Positions 42,614 through 54,303 of a stretch of 64,000 nt of DNA are shown here, in pieces. The stretch comes from Patiria miniata. Lineage: Eukaryota > Echinodermata > Asteroidea > Valvatida > Asterinidae. Within the stretch, counting starts at the first letter, position 1, and every line of letters begins with the position of its first letter. The stretch covers positions 27,281,162-27,345,161 of the forward strand of contig NW_024037072.1 of the NCBI RefSeq assembly GCF_015706575.1, written 5' to 3'. The position numbers and the translations under genes were made by a program. The notes under the pieces were generated by a model. That model saw nothing but the letters and a program-made list of their open reading frames with translations. It ran no database searches and was not told where the DNA came from.

Positions 42614-44862
42614 CAGGCGCGTACGCAGGGGGGGTGTTTTGGCTGTTAAACACCCCCCTTTGCCATGTAAAAATATGAGGGGAAAAGAGAGTTATGTGAC
42701 CGAGCGCGGAACAATTACAAATTATGTGCATGTTCTCAACTTTAAGCTTTGAATACAGAAGACACTTAAGAGCAAGAGTATATAGGCCAATATGTATTTG
42801 AAACAAATGAAACAAAATATCCCCTTATAATTTAAAAAACTTCTGCTAAAAAAAACAGGGGAAAGTGGCCAGGAAACGCCTCAGATTGCACCACAGATCA
42901 TCTACGATCCAAAATTTCCCGGGGCCCTTAAGCGGGCCCCGGACCCCACGCCCTAAGTGCTTCGCGCTCCGCGCTCGCATTGGTCCTCCGGCCAAATTAA
43001 TCACGGGACATACCGTTATTTCGTTTTACTTTTTTGGATTTCCTCAAAAACAAAAACAGTAAACGAACCATTGACCGTTTTCTCGTTTTACAGTTTTGTA
43101 AAACGGTCAAACGGTATTAAGTCACACACACAAAATACTTTTTGTTGTTGTTTTTAATTGTAGAAAGCGATAAACGGTTAGTTGCTTTATTTTTAGAGTG
43201 TTGTTTTACAAAATCATGACAATGACAAAACGGTCAATAGTCTTACCGACCATTTTTTGATTTTAGGTTCGGCAATTAAGCAATGCACCGGAATGTTAAT
43301 TAATGCGCCCTTGGGATCGACTCATTGCCTGGGCCCCGCTCCTTACATTTCGTTCTCACGACAAAATTTGCGAATTGGCTATTGAAGAGCCGCGTCGACT
43401 TGAACCCCAGTTTCCTTCAAAATGTCTGCAACTTCATCAAACGTCTTATTACCATCCTGTTTCCATTGTGAAAAGTAATGTCCTCCCTTGAAGTTTTCTA
43501 GCGCCATATTGCTTGGAACTCTTTAAGCCCCACCAACTTGACTGAATCGCATGAGAAAGGGGTCAGGGTCCGCGCCAGGAATCACATCACGCATTAATTA
43601 TGCTGAGGTAACACTTCTTCGTGTAAAACATGTAATGGTCCCCCTCCACCCCCTTGCCCACCGCCACAAAATGCACCACGGACTGTTAACCATGACACTG
43701 GAATAAAAAAAACAGTCTGTATTTGTGTAATCTGTAAAACAAAAATCATTGATCGTTATGCTATAATGAATTTTACTAAACTTATAAAACGGAGAAACCG
43801 TATTTATCTTAATACCGCTTGTCGTCTTATAACACTATAAAACGACAAAACGGTCGATGATTCGTTTACTGTTTTTGTTTTTGAGGAAATCCAAAACGGT
43901 AAAACGAAATAACGGTATGTCCCGGGATTCAAATTCCCTCTATGCTATAATTTCACCCTAGCGGTGCCCCCACCATTTTGTACCTTAAGTGGCATAAATC
44001 CCTTTCCAAAATAGAAAATTGTGAAAAAATACGGAGATGGAACATGGTTCTCAACTTTGAGTACGTAACAAACTTTATAAACAACAAAAAAAACATAACA
44101 AATTTAAATGGAATTTTCGATGTTTAAAACGTTTTCTAAACGGTGGAAGTGGCCAGGAATCGCCTCAGATTGCACCACAGAGCATCTAAAATCCCATTTT
44201 TTCCCGGGGCCCTTAAGCGGGCCCCGGACCCCACGCCGTAAGGGCTTCGCAGGTCCTGGACCCTTCATTACAATAATTCTAGGCCCCCCGGCAAATGGCA
44301 GTCTGAATCCGCTCCTGTGACCAGAGCGCATATGTATCCTGTATCTGAAGTTTGGCCTTAGGGGTGGGGGCGGTTTACACAAAGATTCCCAACGGATGAG
44401 AATCATGAGATCCAGGGGACGAAGCTGAGTGACTTTAGACAATAACAAGAACAGATCCTAGCACTTCCGCAGCCTGTGTCACTTTTTTTCTTGAATTTCT
44501 TCTTTGTTTGGTTTAAATGCTGTTGAGGGAGGGGACTGCCCACATTGACCCCTTTACTCATATGTTCATCATACTCTAAAGACACAGAACTTTTTTTTCC
44601 CGATTTACTATGCTTTAGCTCAAAAAGATAACTGATGGTCGTGGGTTCCCGGCCCTTCGAGTTTAACCCGTCCAAATATACCCTCTTTTATTTCTGGCGC
44701 CAACACAAACTCCTGACTTTTATTTAAGCGTAAAGTTTAGCCCACTGATACTATTTTTTATTTCTGGCGCCAACACAATTTACCATCTTCATTTCTAGCG
44801 TCATAAATGACGACATCCAATTTTGAAACACCCCCCTTGAAAAAATCCTGCGTACGCCACTG
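42614..44862. mobile_element. hAT-like non-autonomous transposon, 2.25 kb
   Basis: CTTACATT flanks both ends (42606-42613 and 44863-44870), an exact 8-base target duplication. The ends are CAGGCGCGTACGCAGG and, inverted, CAGTGGCGTACGCAGG. Inside, a block of about 100 bases with GGGGCCCTTAAGCGGGCCCC occurs twice in direct orientation (near 42900 and 44215), and a motif ATTTCTGGCGCCAACACAA recurs near 44690 and 44760. A 919-base TIR element is nested within. No transposase frame was found. Confidence 0.85.
43005..43923. mobile_element. TIR element nested in the hAT-like transposon
   Basis: Inverted ends of about 63 bases begin GGGACATACCGTTATTTCG; arms lie at 43005-43068 and 43861-43923. The interior has several CGGTCAA/TTGACCG segments and no open frame of note. 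No target duplication is obvious, and the superfamily is unknown. Confidence 0.75.
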
Positions 44863-44925
44863 CTTACATTCCATCACCTTTTGTGAGAAATGACCTTGAA
44901 ATGGGTCAGTGAGAGTCTGTAGATG

Positions 44926-45235
44926 AACGTGCGCCTTTGGGTGTTCCGCGCATAGTTCCGCGTGATTTCATCAATATGTAATGCCTACGTCAATGTATTG
45001 TTTGAACAGGATATCGTCTCACAGACCTGCAACAATGCCACGCAAATTGCACGTCAGCAATAATCCTCAATTTGAACTTAGGGAATAGCGCCAATGACTT
45101 CATTAACAACAAGATCCGAAAGTTCATTTTGAAAGTATTTTTACAGGCATAATAATTATACATGCACTGTATATACTCATTGCTGTCCAAAGACTTGCGA
45201 GAAGAAGGACACAAGTTTGTCTGGATCTGAATTTA
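44926..45235. other. Intergenic, nothing recognised
   Basis: No gene or repeat end was found between the two hAT-like elements. Confidence 0.35.
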
Positions 45236-45244
45236 GCCAATGGT

Positions 45245-45652
45245 CAGCGGCGGCGGAACGTGTTTGAAACTGGGAGGGGGGGGGGGCATCACCAAAAAGG
45301 GGTATTTGCTCAGCATTTTTGCTGAAAGGTAGACACGGTTTTTTTTTCACTATCAAATAGTGGTGAGGGGGTACCACCTTTCAACATAGGGGCGCTCTTC
45401 AAAACCGATGATTATATGATAACTATGCATTATGTGCTCATTTTCAGGGCGTATTGTATGGGTTTTGGGGCATATCATTAGTGGGAAATTGTTAATTTTA
45501 AGAAATAGTAACATAATTTTAGATTTTTCTATTATCTCGAGGGGGAACTTTTACGCTCGAGGGGCACATTTATGGCAGCAAACGGGGCACTTCGGAAAAT
45601 CTGGGGGCAAATGCCCCCCCCCCCACCCCCCCCCCCGGTTCCGAAGCCCATG
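45245..45652. mobile_element. hAT-like MITE with 8-base target duplication
   Basis: CCAATGGT flanks both ends (45237-45244 and 45653-45660; a preceding G is also shared). The left end is CAGCGGCGGCGGAAC and the right end, inverted, CATGGGCTTCGGAAC. Interior segments (GGGGCGCTCTTCAAAAC) match the elements at 26008 and 31254. G-runs near each end are typical of this group. Confidence 0.75.
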
Positions 45653-45660
45653 CCAATGGT

Positions 45661-46667
45661 TGCTTATTAGCTTAATGTGTAAATATTATCTTAATGAGCA
45701 AGTTGCCTATTAAACTGCCTTTGTACATACACCTTTGCCCTACAAGAAAGAGGCTACATTTTGTTCGAGAAATGTTGGTAAATAAAACGACACGTCAAGT
45801 ATATCCCACACTAAGTCATTGTCGACATTGTTCATGGCGAATGTGATATTGCCTAGGAGGATGTAAACCGTCTCGTCAGGGAGATGATGGCTGCACGGCC
45901 TTTTTCTCAGTCAAGATGTTTGGCTTAGCTGGCTTGTGTTTCAGAGGGCTTGGTTGATCTGCAGATGGACTTGTCAAAATGGTGGGATGGGATCGGTGCA
46001 GTGCAAGAACTCTTCTACTGGTTCATAAGCAGATGCACCAGATTTTTAACTTGCACCTGTATATATAGCACCGTACGTGAGTACAAATTTCTGTTGTCTT
46101 TAGATAATGCATGCGCCCAACGCAGTGCGTTTATCTTCAACCATATGAAGGCGGCACTCATAAGCAAGAAGAAGATGATGATGATGACTTCGGTCTCTTC
46201 ATAATTCAGGTTCCAGACCAGCAAATAAACTGCCACAGACCTCAGCGATAAATACCCCCATTTTTCAAGAAATACTCACAACCCTCCAAGGTGTTTGAGA
46301 CACCCATCAAATTAAAGCGTAAAGGGGAAGGGGATAATCCGATGATTTGTGGGAAGAAATTCAATCCAAAGATGATCACCCCTAAAGGTAGTCATGAGGC
46401 CCATCGCCATTTTGAAAATAATACCTACACTCCATTGCAAAATAGAACAACTTTAGGGCCAAATTTCAAAGAAATGCAATGTCGCAGTCTTTTCACCTTT
46501 ATTTTTTTCAAACACACTCAAGTTCATGGGCCCACATAATGCTCTAATAGAAAAAATGAGGGCAAACACATCGTGAATTGGTCCGCGTATACACCCAGGC
46601 AATTATTTGGGCCCTATTTACTGGACTGCACTCTTAAGGTGAAAGACTCTTAGGCGGGAAGTTGGGT
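45661..46667. other. Intergenic, nothing recognised
   Basis: Open frames up to 84 codons at 45950-46540 show no domain and no clear splice sites. No repeat boundaries were found. Confidence 0.35.
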
Positions 46668-46860
46668 TTATCAACCAACCTTGAATTTCTTCAGTTTTGA
46701 CTCAGTGAATCTTGTCAATACACTGTACCTATTTCACATGCACTAATATTTTAAAAGTTAATTTTACAGTGCAATGCGTGACGCGTCCGGGTTTCCACTA
46801 ACATTCCGTCACAGCCAACATACGTTTGTGAGAACTGTCCTTGGAATGGGTCACCTTTGG
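46668..46860. repeat. Uninterrupted copy of the repeat at 42476/44863
   Basis: Homologous to the two halves flanking the 2.25 kb hAT-like element, without the insertion. It reads TTTCCACTAACATTCCGTCAC where the other copy has its target duplication. Copies differ by roughly a fifth to a quarter of positions. Confidence 0.7.
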
Positions 46861-46869
46861 AACCCACCA

Positions 46870-48490
46870 AGATCTGAGAACGGCACTCTACCGACTAGGC
46901 CATACCGGCTCGCACTTGAAATGTTTTGAATTCATAATATATATGAGCCTCCAGTTGCAAATGGTGGTGACTTCAAAAGTCACGTGTCGTCAGCAATCAC
47001 CCTCCCCACCCCCACCACTCTGACGAAAAAATAAATAAATGTCGTAGATGACAACAACAGGCTCGAACCACCAACCCCGCGATTTAAGATCTGAGAACGG
47101 CACTCTACCGACTAGGCTATACCGGCTCGCACTTGAAATGTTTTGAATTCATAATATATATGAGCCTCCAGTTGCAAATGGTGGTGACTTCAAAAGTCAC
47201 GTGTCGTCATCATTCCTCCAACCCGCTTCCTTGCTCTGTCGAAAAAAAAATGTCGGAGATGAGAACGTGGGGCTCGTACCACCAACCCCGCGATGGAAGA
47301 TCTGAAAACGGCACTCTACCGACTAGGTTACCGGCTCGCACTTGAAATGTTTTGAATTTATAAAATATATAGACCCCCTTTGCAAAGGGTGGTGACGTCA
47401 AGAGTCACCTGTCGTAAGCAATCACCCTTCCCGCCCCCTGCGCTCTTACGAAAAAAAGAGGAAATGTCGTAAATGACAACATCGGGCTCGAACCACCAAC
47501 CCCGCTGAGAACGACACTCTACCTAGCAGGCTACTGACTCGCACTTGAAATGTTTTGAATTTATATCATTTATGAACCTCCGGTTGCAAATGGTGGTGAC
47601 TTCAAAAATCACGTGTCGTCATCATTCCCCCAAACCGCCCCGTTTGCTCTGGCGGGGAAAAAAATATAGTAGATGACAACCTCGGGCTCGAACCACAAAC
47701 CCCGCGAATGAAGATCTGGGAACGACACTCTACCAACAAGGCTATCGGCTCGCATTTAAAAAGTTGGGAATTTATAATATATATGAACCTCCGGTTCAAA
47801 GGGTGGTGACATCTTAAGACACGTGTCGTCAGCAATCCCCCTCCGACGAAAAAAGAAATAAATGTCGTAGATGACAACCAGGGGCTCGAACCGCCAACCC
47901 CGCGATTGAAGTTCTGTAAACGGCACTATATCGAGTAGGCTGCAGGCTGCAGGCTGCAGGCTCGCACTTAAAACGTTTTGAATTTATAATATATATGAAC
48001 CTCCGGTTGCAAAGGGTGGTGACGTCAAAAGTCTCGTGTTGTCAATAATCACCCTCCCCGCCCCCTCTAACGAAAAAAAAGAAATGTCTTAGATGACAAC
48101 CTGGGGCTCGAACCACCAACCCCGCGATTGAAGTTCTGTGAACGGCACTATATTGAGTAGGCTACAGACTCACACTTAAAATGTTTTGATTTATAATATA
48201 TATGAACATTCGGTTGCAAAGGGTGGTGACGTCAAAAGTCACTTGCCAATCACTTTCCCTTCCCCCTCTGCTCTGACAAAAAACAATTCGTAGATGACAA
48301 CCTGGGGTTCGAACCACCAACCCCGCGATTAAAGATCTGAGTACGGCACACTATCGACTAGGCTACCGGCTCGCACTTGAAATATTTTGAATTTATAATA
48401 TATATGAATCTACAAAAGTCACGTGTCGTCATCATTTCCCCAGACCGCCCCTTTGCTCGGACGAAAAAAAAAATCGTAGATGACAACCTC
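46870..48490 (-). repeat. Tandem array of about eight tRNA-derived SINE-like units
   Basis: Units of about 200-220 bases carry, on the minus strand, TAGCCTAGTCGGTAGAGTGC (A-box region) and GGTTCGAGCCC or GGTTCGAACCCC (B box) at tRNA spacing. Cores lie near 46880, 47093, 47303, 47507, 47715, 47915, 48132 and 48335. The D-arm AGTCGGTAGAG resembles tRNA-Lys. Between cores each unit has AATATATATGA and a small palindrome, GTGACTTCAAAAGTCAC. Units are diverged, and one has a GGCTGCA triplication. It is probably a SINE turned satellite; none looks like a working tRNA. Confidence 0.75.
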
Positions 48491-48581
48491 ATACATAGAC
48501 AATCTCCGGTTTCGGGTTAGTCTGAGTATCAACCGTAATCCACGGAGAAAGTCTTCGCCGTGGTCTATACATAGACTAGTT

Positions 48582-48627
48582 TCTGGTATTTGAAGCTTGC
48601 ACCAAAAGTGGTGCGGCGACGCGTTTT
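48582..48627. repeat. Fragment of the 1169/6796 MITE family
   Basis: TTTCTGGTATTTGAAGCTTG followed by CACCAAAAGTGGTGCGGCGA matches the left arm of the MITEs at 1169 and 6796. The other end is missing; hairpin repeats follow directly. Confidence 0.6.
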
Positions 48628-48628
48628 T

Positions 48629-48862
48629 TGGCTTTTCCGCTTATTTGCGGAAAAGCCTTTGTTTCTGTACTTATTTTTGGCTTTTTCGCAATTTTGCGAA
48701 AAAGCCTTTGTTTTTGTTCTCATTTTTTTGGCTTTTCCGCAAAGTTGCGGAAAAGCCTTTGTTTTTGTTCTCATTTTTTTTTTTTAGCTGTTTCGGTGTA
48801 CACACCGAAACAGCTCTTGTTTCTGTTATTTTTGGCTTTTCCGCAAAAATGCGGAAAAGCCT
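48629..48862. repeat. Array of five short perfect hairpins
   Basis: Hairpins start near 48630, 48690, 48731, 48787 and 48835. Four are GGCTTTTCCGC or GGCTTTTTCGC, a 5-6 base loop, then the exact complement; one is AGCTGTTTCGGTGT with its complement. T-rich linkers (TTTGTTTTTGTTCTCATTTT) separate them. The same GCGGAAAAGCC motif occurs just before the Helitron-like 3' ends downstream. Confidence 0.85.
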
Positions 48863-48869
48863 TTCTTTT

Positions 48870-50538
48870 TGTTCTGATTTTTTTTCTTTCTTCTTCTTCT
48901 TCTTCTTCTTCTTTTTTTCCCAAAACCCCATAGACTTTGTACACGTTTATTCTACACGCCACTTTTGCCCTTAAACTTTGTTGCATATCGTTCAAAGTTT
49001 GCATAGACATAGTCCATACAGCATAGATGTGTGCGGACGAGCGACGTCATGATGACGTCATCATGGGTCACGTGACGTCATCATTAATATGCATATTACA
49101 AAGTCCTATATCTACAGAACTGTCAGTCCGATTGAGTTGAAACTTGGTATGTAGGTGGATCGGGATGTGTTATAGACGAAAATTGAGGTGATGTCATCAT
49201 GACGTCATCGTGTGATTTTATATAGATTTTTGAAGTTTTGGACCTTTAAGCCATATCTCACTAACGCAATATGATAAATTCAAAATTCTTTTTGTATTAG
49301 GTTCGCTGGGCATTAGATAAATGCACAAAATTTGGAAAAATGTGTGACGTCATAATGACGTCAGCAAAAATGCGATTTTTCGAAAAACATATAAGGGAAT
49401 GTCCGATCGTCTTCAAACTTGGTGGGTGGGTAGATAATAACACTAGTACACAAAATCTTGAATGACGTCACGATGACGTCATCGGTCGATTTTTAAAGAT
49501 TTTTTTAATATTGCCAATTTTATTCTGCTTACAAAATTCAACACTTTTATTAATCTGATTTTTTCCAAACTTGGTACAGACTAAAACCACAATAAAATAA
49601 TGAGCACTGCCAAGTATTGTTACGATGACGTCATCATTAGACATGTGACGTCATTGTTAACTTGTATATTTTAAGCCCCTATATCTCATGAACAGTACAT
49701 CCGATTGGGTTGAAACTTGGTATGGGGGTAGGCCGGGATGTGTTACAAATAAATATTGAGGTGACGTCATCATGACGTCATCGTGATTTTATATAGATTT
49801 TTGAAGTTTTGAACCTTTAAGCCATATATCACGAACCCAATATGTTACATTTAAAATTCTTTTTGTATTAGGTTTGTTAGGCAATAGGTATATGTGCAAA
49901 ATTTTGAAAAATGTGTGACGTCATGATGACGTCATCAAACATGTGCTTTTTTTAAACACATATAAGAAAATGTCCGATCGTCACGAAACTTGGTGGGTGG
50001 GTAGATAATAACACTAGTACACAATATCTTAAATGACGTCAAGATGACGTCATCAGTAGATTAGTTTACGATTTTTTAATATTGCCAATTTATTCTGCTT
50101 ACAAAATTTAACACTTTCATTAATCCGATTGTTTTCAAACTTTGTACAGACTAAAACCGCAATAAAATAATGAGCACTGCCGAATATTGTTACAATGACG
50201 TATTCATTAGACATGTGACGTCATCGTTTGTATATTTTAAGCCCATATATCTCATCAACAGTGATTTAGATTGGGTTGAAACTTGGTATGGGGGCAGGCC
50301 GGGATGTGTTACAAATAAATATTGAGCTGACGTCATAATGACGTCATCTTGTGATTATATATATATTTTATATATGACAAATGCAATATGCCAAAATCAA
50401 ATTTCCATTTGAATGAGGTTTGTTAGACGAAACGTAAATGCACACAGTTTTGCACAAAACAGAAAAAACATGACCTCAAAAAAAAAACATAATGCGGAAA
50501 AGCCCTATGTTCTGTTGCAAACAGACATAGACCTCTAG
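48870..50538 (+). mobile_element. Helitron/Helentron-like element 1
   Basis: The 3' end reads TGCGGAAAAGCCC, then a hairpin (CTATGTTCTGTT, GCA loop, AACAGACATAG), then ACCTCTAG followed by a T run: a hairpin and CTAG terminus as in Helitrons. The 5' side begins with CTT repeats and CATAGACTTTGTACACG. Inside are two full and one partial copy of a ~570-base unit (GTTGAAACTTGGTATG near 49136, 49710 and 50276), each with paired TGACGTCA sites. No Rep/helicase frame is present, so it is non-autonomous. Confidence 0.5.
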
Positions 50539-51855
50539 TTTTTTTTCTCTTTTGTTTTTCAGACTTTTTTCTCATAGGATAACACGTGTTTTCGTTCTAC
50601 AAGTCACTTTTGGCTTTTTTTCAAATCCGATCGACTTCTAACCTGGCACACACATAGACCACCATCTGAAGATGTGCGCCGAAACTTTTCGTCATGCTGA
50701 CGTCATCACGTGATTTATTATAGATTTTTGAATATTTAATTTTTCCCATAGACTTTGTACACAGAAATTTAAAAAAAAATGTCAATTTTCAGACGGCATT
50801 TTCGACACTTTGCCAGTAATTCATTTACACCAATCTTTGTCCAAGCAATGACCCTAATTCAAACAACATTGTGTAACGATGACGTCATGATGACGTCATC
50901 CGGTGTTTATTTATGGGCAATTAAATTGTGACACTTTTAATATTTAAAAATGCATAAGAAATCAACCGTACGCGTCCGCAGCATTCTGTTGCCGGCAAGT
51001 GGTAGAGTAGGTTGAGGTCTTTATTTCATTCAGTGTGCGTAAAATCACGTGACCCTTGCTTCCGGTCGAAAAAGGCCCAAACCGGAAGTGGCTTATTATT
51101 TAAAAGTGGTAATAGATATGATCTTGCTTTTAACGGTGTTAGTCTCTTGGCTGATAGTATTCTTCAAATCATCTACCGATGACGTCATGCAATCTTCGAG
51201 CGCCCTCTAGCGACAGGTTGAATATTTTCAAAAATGTATTTTGAATAGATGTCTGTGGCGAAGTTTGTCGGAATCGCCTAAATATTGGTGTATATGATGA
51301 CCTTGACCCACTTAAGACGTCTGCAAAGTTTAAGGTGTATGACGTCATCAGACCGGAAGTTATAATGAAAAGACCCTTTTTCCTTAAAAAATTCCTGATA
51401 AATCAATCATGGCAGTTTTTATATTAGTTTTTACTTTAATTGTCTATTTAAGGGTAGGTCTAAAATATTTCAAAGCTTCAAGGCAATAAGCAAACTCGGA
51501 CATGCCCTGCGCACGCTTAAAACTTTAGGTTGACAATAACTCTGCTTTAAAACATGCACAGTCCACAATGTACATGTACATGCACGTACGTTGTACATAT
51601 CGTATGTCAGTCAGCCTGCGCGCAGCGCACGTGTAGCTGAGGTCAATCCTGTCCACAGTGACCGTTTTAGCCGATTTCCAGCTAACTTTGACAGATTTTA
51701 TGTTCATGCATAGTCAGGGACGTAGGATAGACACTTTTTGTATAGAATACGCATGTACATGTACATGTTCATTCGACCTGGATGAAACTCCTTTACGGCA
51801 GTCATTAATAAAACGGTCGAAACAGCTCAGTGTTTGTCCACAAACACATTTCTAG
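50539..51855 (+). mobile_element. Helitron/Helentron-like element 2
   Basis: Follows element 1 head-to-tail after a T run. The 3' end has a different hairpin, GTGTTTGT.C.ACAAACAC, then ATTTCTAG and T's. The interior shares about 900 bases with elements 3 and 4 (CCGTACGCGTC.GCAGCATT, GCGCCCTCTAGCGACAGG). No coding capacity. Confidence 0.45.
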
Positions 51856-54303
51856 TTTTTTTTTGGCTTCTTCTTTTTGTCGCCTAAATCCCATAAACTT
51901 TGTGCACGTTTTTTCTCAACGCCACTTTTGGCATTAATCTTTGTCATACATCATTCAAAGTTAGCATAAGCATAGTCCCTATAGCAAAGATGTGTCCCGA
52001 AGATTGACGTCATGGTGACGTCGTCGACTAATTTATTATAGATTTTTGAATATTTAATTTTTCCCATAGACTTTGTACACAGAAATTTTAAAAAAATTGT
52101 CGATTTGCAAAGGGCATTTTTGACTCTTTGCCAGTAATTCATTTACACCAATCTTTGTCTAAGCAAAGACCCTAATTTAAACAACATTGTGTAATGATGA
52201 CGTCATGATGACGTCATCAGGTGTGTATTTATAGGCAATTAAATTGTGACACTTTTAATATTCAAAAATGCATAAGAAATCAACCGTACGCGTCCGCAGC
52301 ATTTTGTTGCCGGCAAGTGGTAGAATAGGTTGAGGTCTTTATTTCATTCAGTGTGCGTGAAATCACGTGACCCTTGCTTCCGGTCGAAAAAGGCCCAAAC
52401 CGGAAGTGGCTTATCATTTGAAAGTGGTAATAGATATAAACTTGCTTTTAACGGTGTTAGTCTCTTGGCCAATAGTATTCTTCAAATCATCTACCGATGA
52501 CGTCATGCAATCTTCGAGCGCCCTCTAGCGACAGGTTGAAAATTAGCAAAAATGTATTTTGAATAGATGTCTGTGGCGAAGTTTGTCGTAATCGCCTAAA
52601 TATTGGTGTATATAATGACCTTGACCCACTTAAGACGTGTGCGAAGTTTTAGGCAAATGACGTCATCAGACAGGAAGTTACAATAAAAAGACCCTTTTTC
52701 ATTTGAAAATTCCTGAAAAATCAACCATGGCAGTTTTTATATTTGTTTTTACTGTAATTGTCGATTTAAGGGTAGGTCTAAAACATTTCAAAGTTTCGAG
52801 GCGATAAGCAAACTCGAACATACCCTGCGCACGCTTAAAACTTCACGTTGGCAATACCTCTGCTCAAAACATGCACAGGACAGGGCGTCCACAATGTACA
52901 TGTATGTACATGCACGTACGTTGTACATAGGCACGTACATCGTATGTCAGTCAGCCTGCAGCGCACGTGTTGCTGAGGTCAAATCCTGTCCACAGTGACC
53001 GTTTTAGCCGATTTTCGGCTAACTTTGACAGATTTTATGTTCATGCATGCGCATAGACAGGGACGTATTATAGCACTCTTGGCATTAATCTTTTTCAGAT
53101 ATCATTGCAAGTTGCCATAAGCATAGTCCCTATAGCCAAGACGTGTCCCGAAGAGTGACGTCATGGTGACGTCATCAAGTGATTTATTATGGATTTATGA
53201 ATAATTAATTTTTCTCATAGACTTTGTACACAGCTTTCTCCACAAGTCTTTCCCTATACAACACTGATATATCTTGCTGAGTAGTTCTGAACTTCGGCTG
53301 AGAATAACTATGAGAAGGAAAAAGAAATCGTATTTTTTTACGCCTTTCATTTGATTGAAAATATTCCCAAGAGTTAGAATAGCAAGTAATATTTTATAAA
53401 AATGTTTCAGTTTAAAGGAAAATCACGCATTTAAAGGTGCAGTTTTTCTGCTGTGTGATTTTTAACCTATTGACTTTGTACACGTTTTCAAGCCACCATT
53501 TTCGTATTTTGGCAATCTGGAATCGTCATCAAAGTTACAGACAAGAAAGACCCTCATACAAAAATTATGCCAAGACTATGACGTCACGATGACATCATCA
53601 CCTAATTCTTTATTGATTTTTGAAAATTTACCTACATATTGTGAAGTCTTATATCTACAGAAATGTAAGTCCGATTGGGTTGAAACTTGGTGTGTGGCTA
53701 TACCAGGATGTGTTATAGATTAAAAATGAGGTGACGTCATGATGACGTCATCCTGAGATTTTATATGAATATTTATTTGTTTGGACCTTTTAGCCATATC
53801 TCCCGAACGCAACATGCAAAATGCAAAATTCTTTTTTTCATTTGGTCTGTTATGTAATAGCTATTTGCACAAAACTTCAAAAAAATGTGTGACGTCATTA
53901 TGACGTCATCAAAATGCGATTTTGCAAAACTCATAAAAGGAAAGGTCCAATTGTCATGAAACTTGGTGGGTAGGTAGTTAATCATACTAGTATGCAAAGT
54001 TCGAAGTGACGTCACGATGACGTCATCAACAAATTAAAAAATATTTGTCGATTTTCAAAGTGCGTTTTCGACTGTTTGCCAGTAATTTTTTTAGATCACT
54101 GTTTGTCCAAGCAAAGACCTTGTGCACACGCACATACATCGTATTGCCGAGGTCAAATCCTGTCCACAGTGACCGTTTAAGCCGATTTTCAGCTAACTTT
54201 GACAGATTTTATGTTCATACATATTCAGGGCATATTATTGATTAAAAAAAATCATAATGCGGAAAAGCCCTATGTTCTGTTGCAAACAGACATAGACCTC
54301 TAG
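51856..54303 (+). mobile_element. Helitron/Helentron-like element 3 (composite)
   Basis: Starts TTTTGTCGCCTAAATCCCAT after the preceding CTAG. It contains a full element-2-type unit (to about 53060), a partial second one (53090-53250) and an element-1-type unit (53450-54030). It ends with the same GCGGAAAAGCCC, hairpin and CTCTAG terminus as element 1. It may be two or three merged insertions. Confidence 0.45.

Noticed and set aside
45950-46540. Possible small gene in the 46 kb interval
   Set aside because: Frames are short, lack domains and have no matching splice sites or neighbours to join.
46870-48490. CRISPR-like array
   Set aside because: The period is ~210 bases with diverged repeats and no spacer pattern, in a eukaryotic genome. 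The units carry tRNA-type promoter boxes instead.
48565-49010. Lysine-rich and phenylalanine-rich repeated frames
   Set aside because: They come from the hairpin array and a CTT microsatellite, not a protein.
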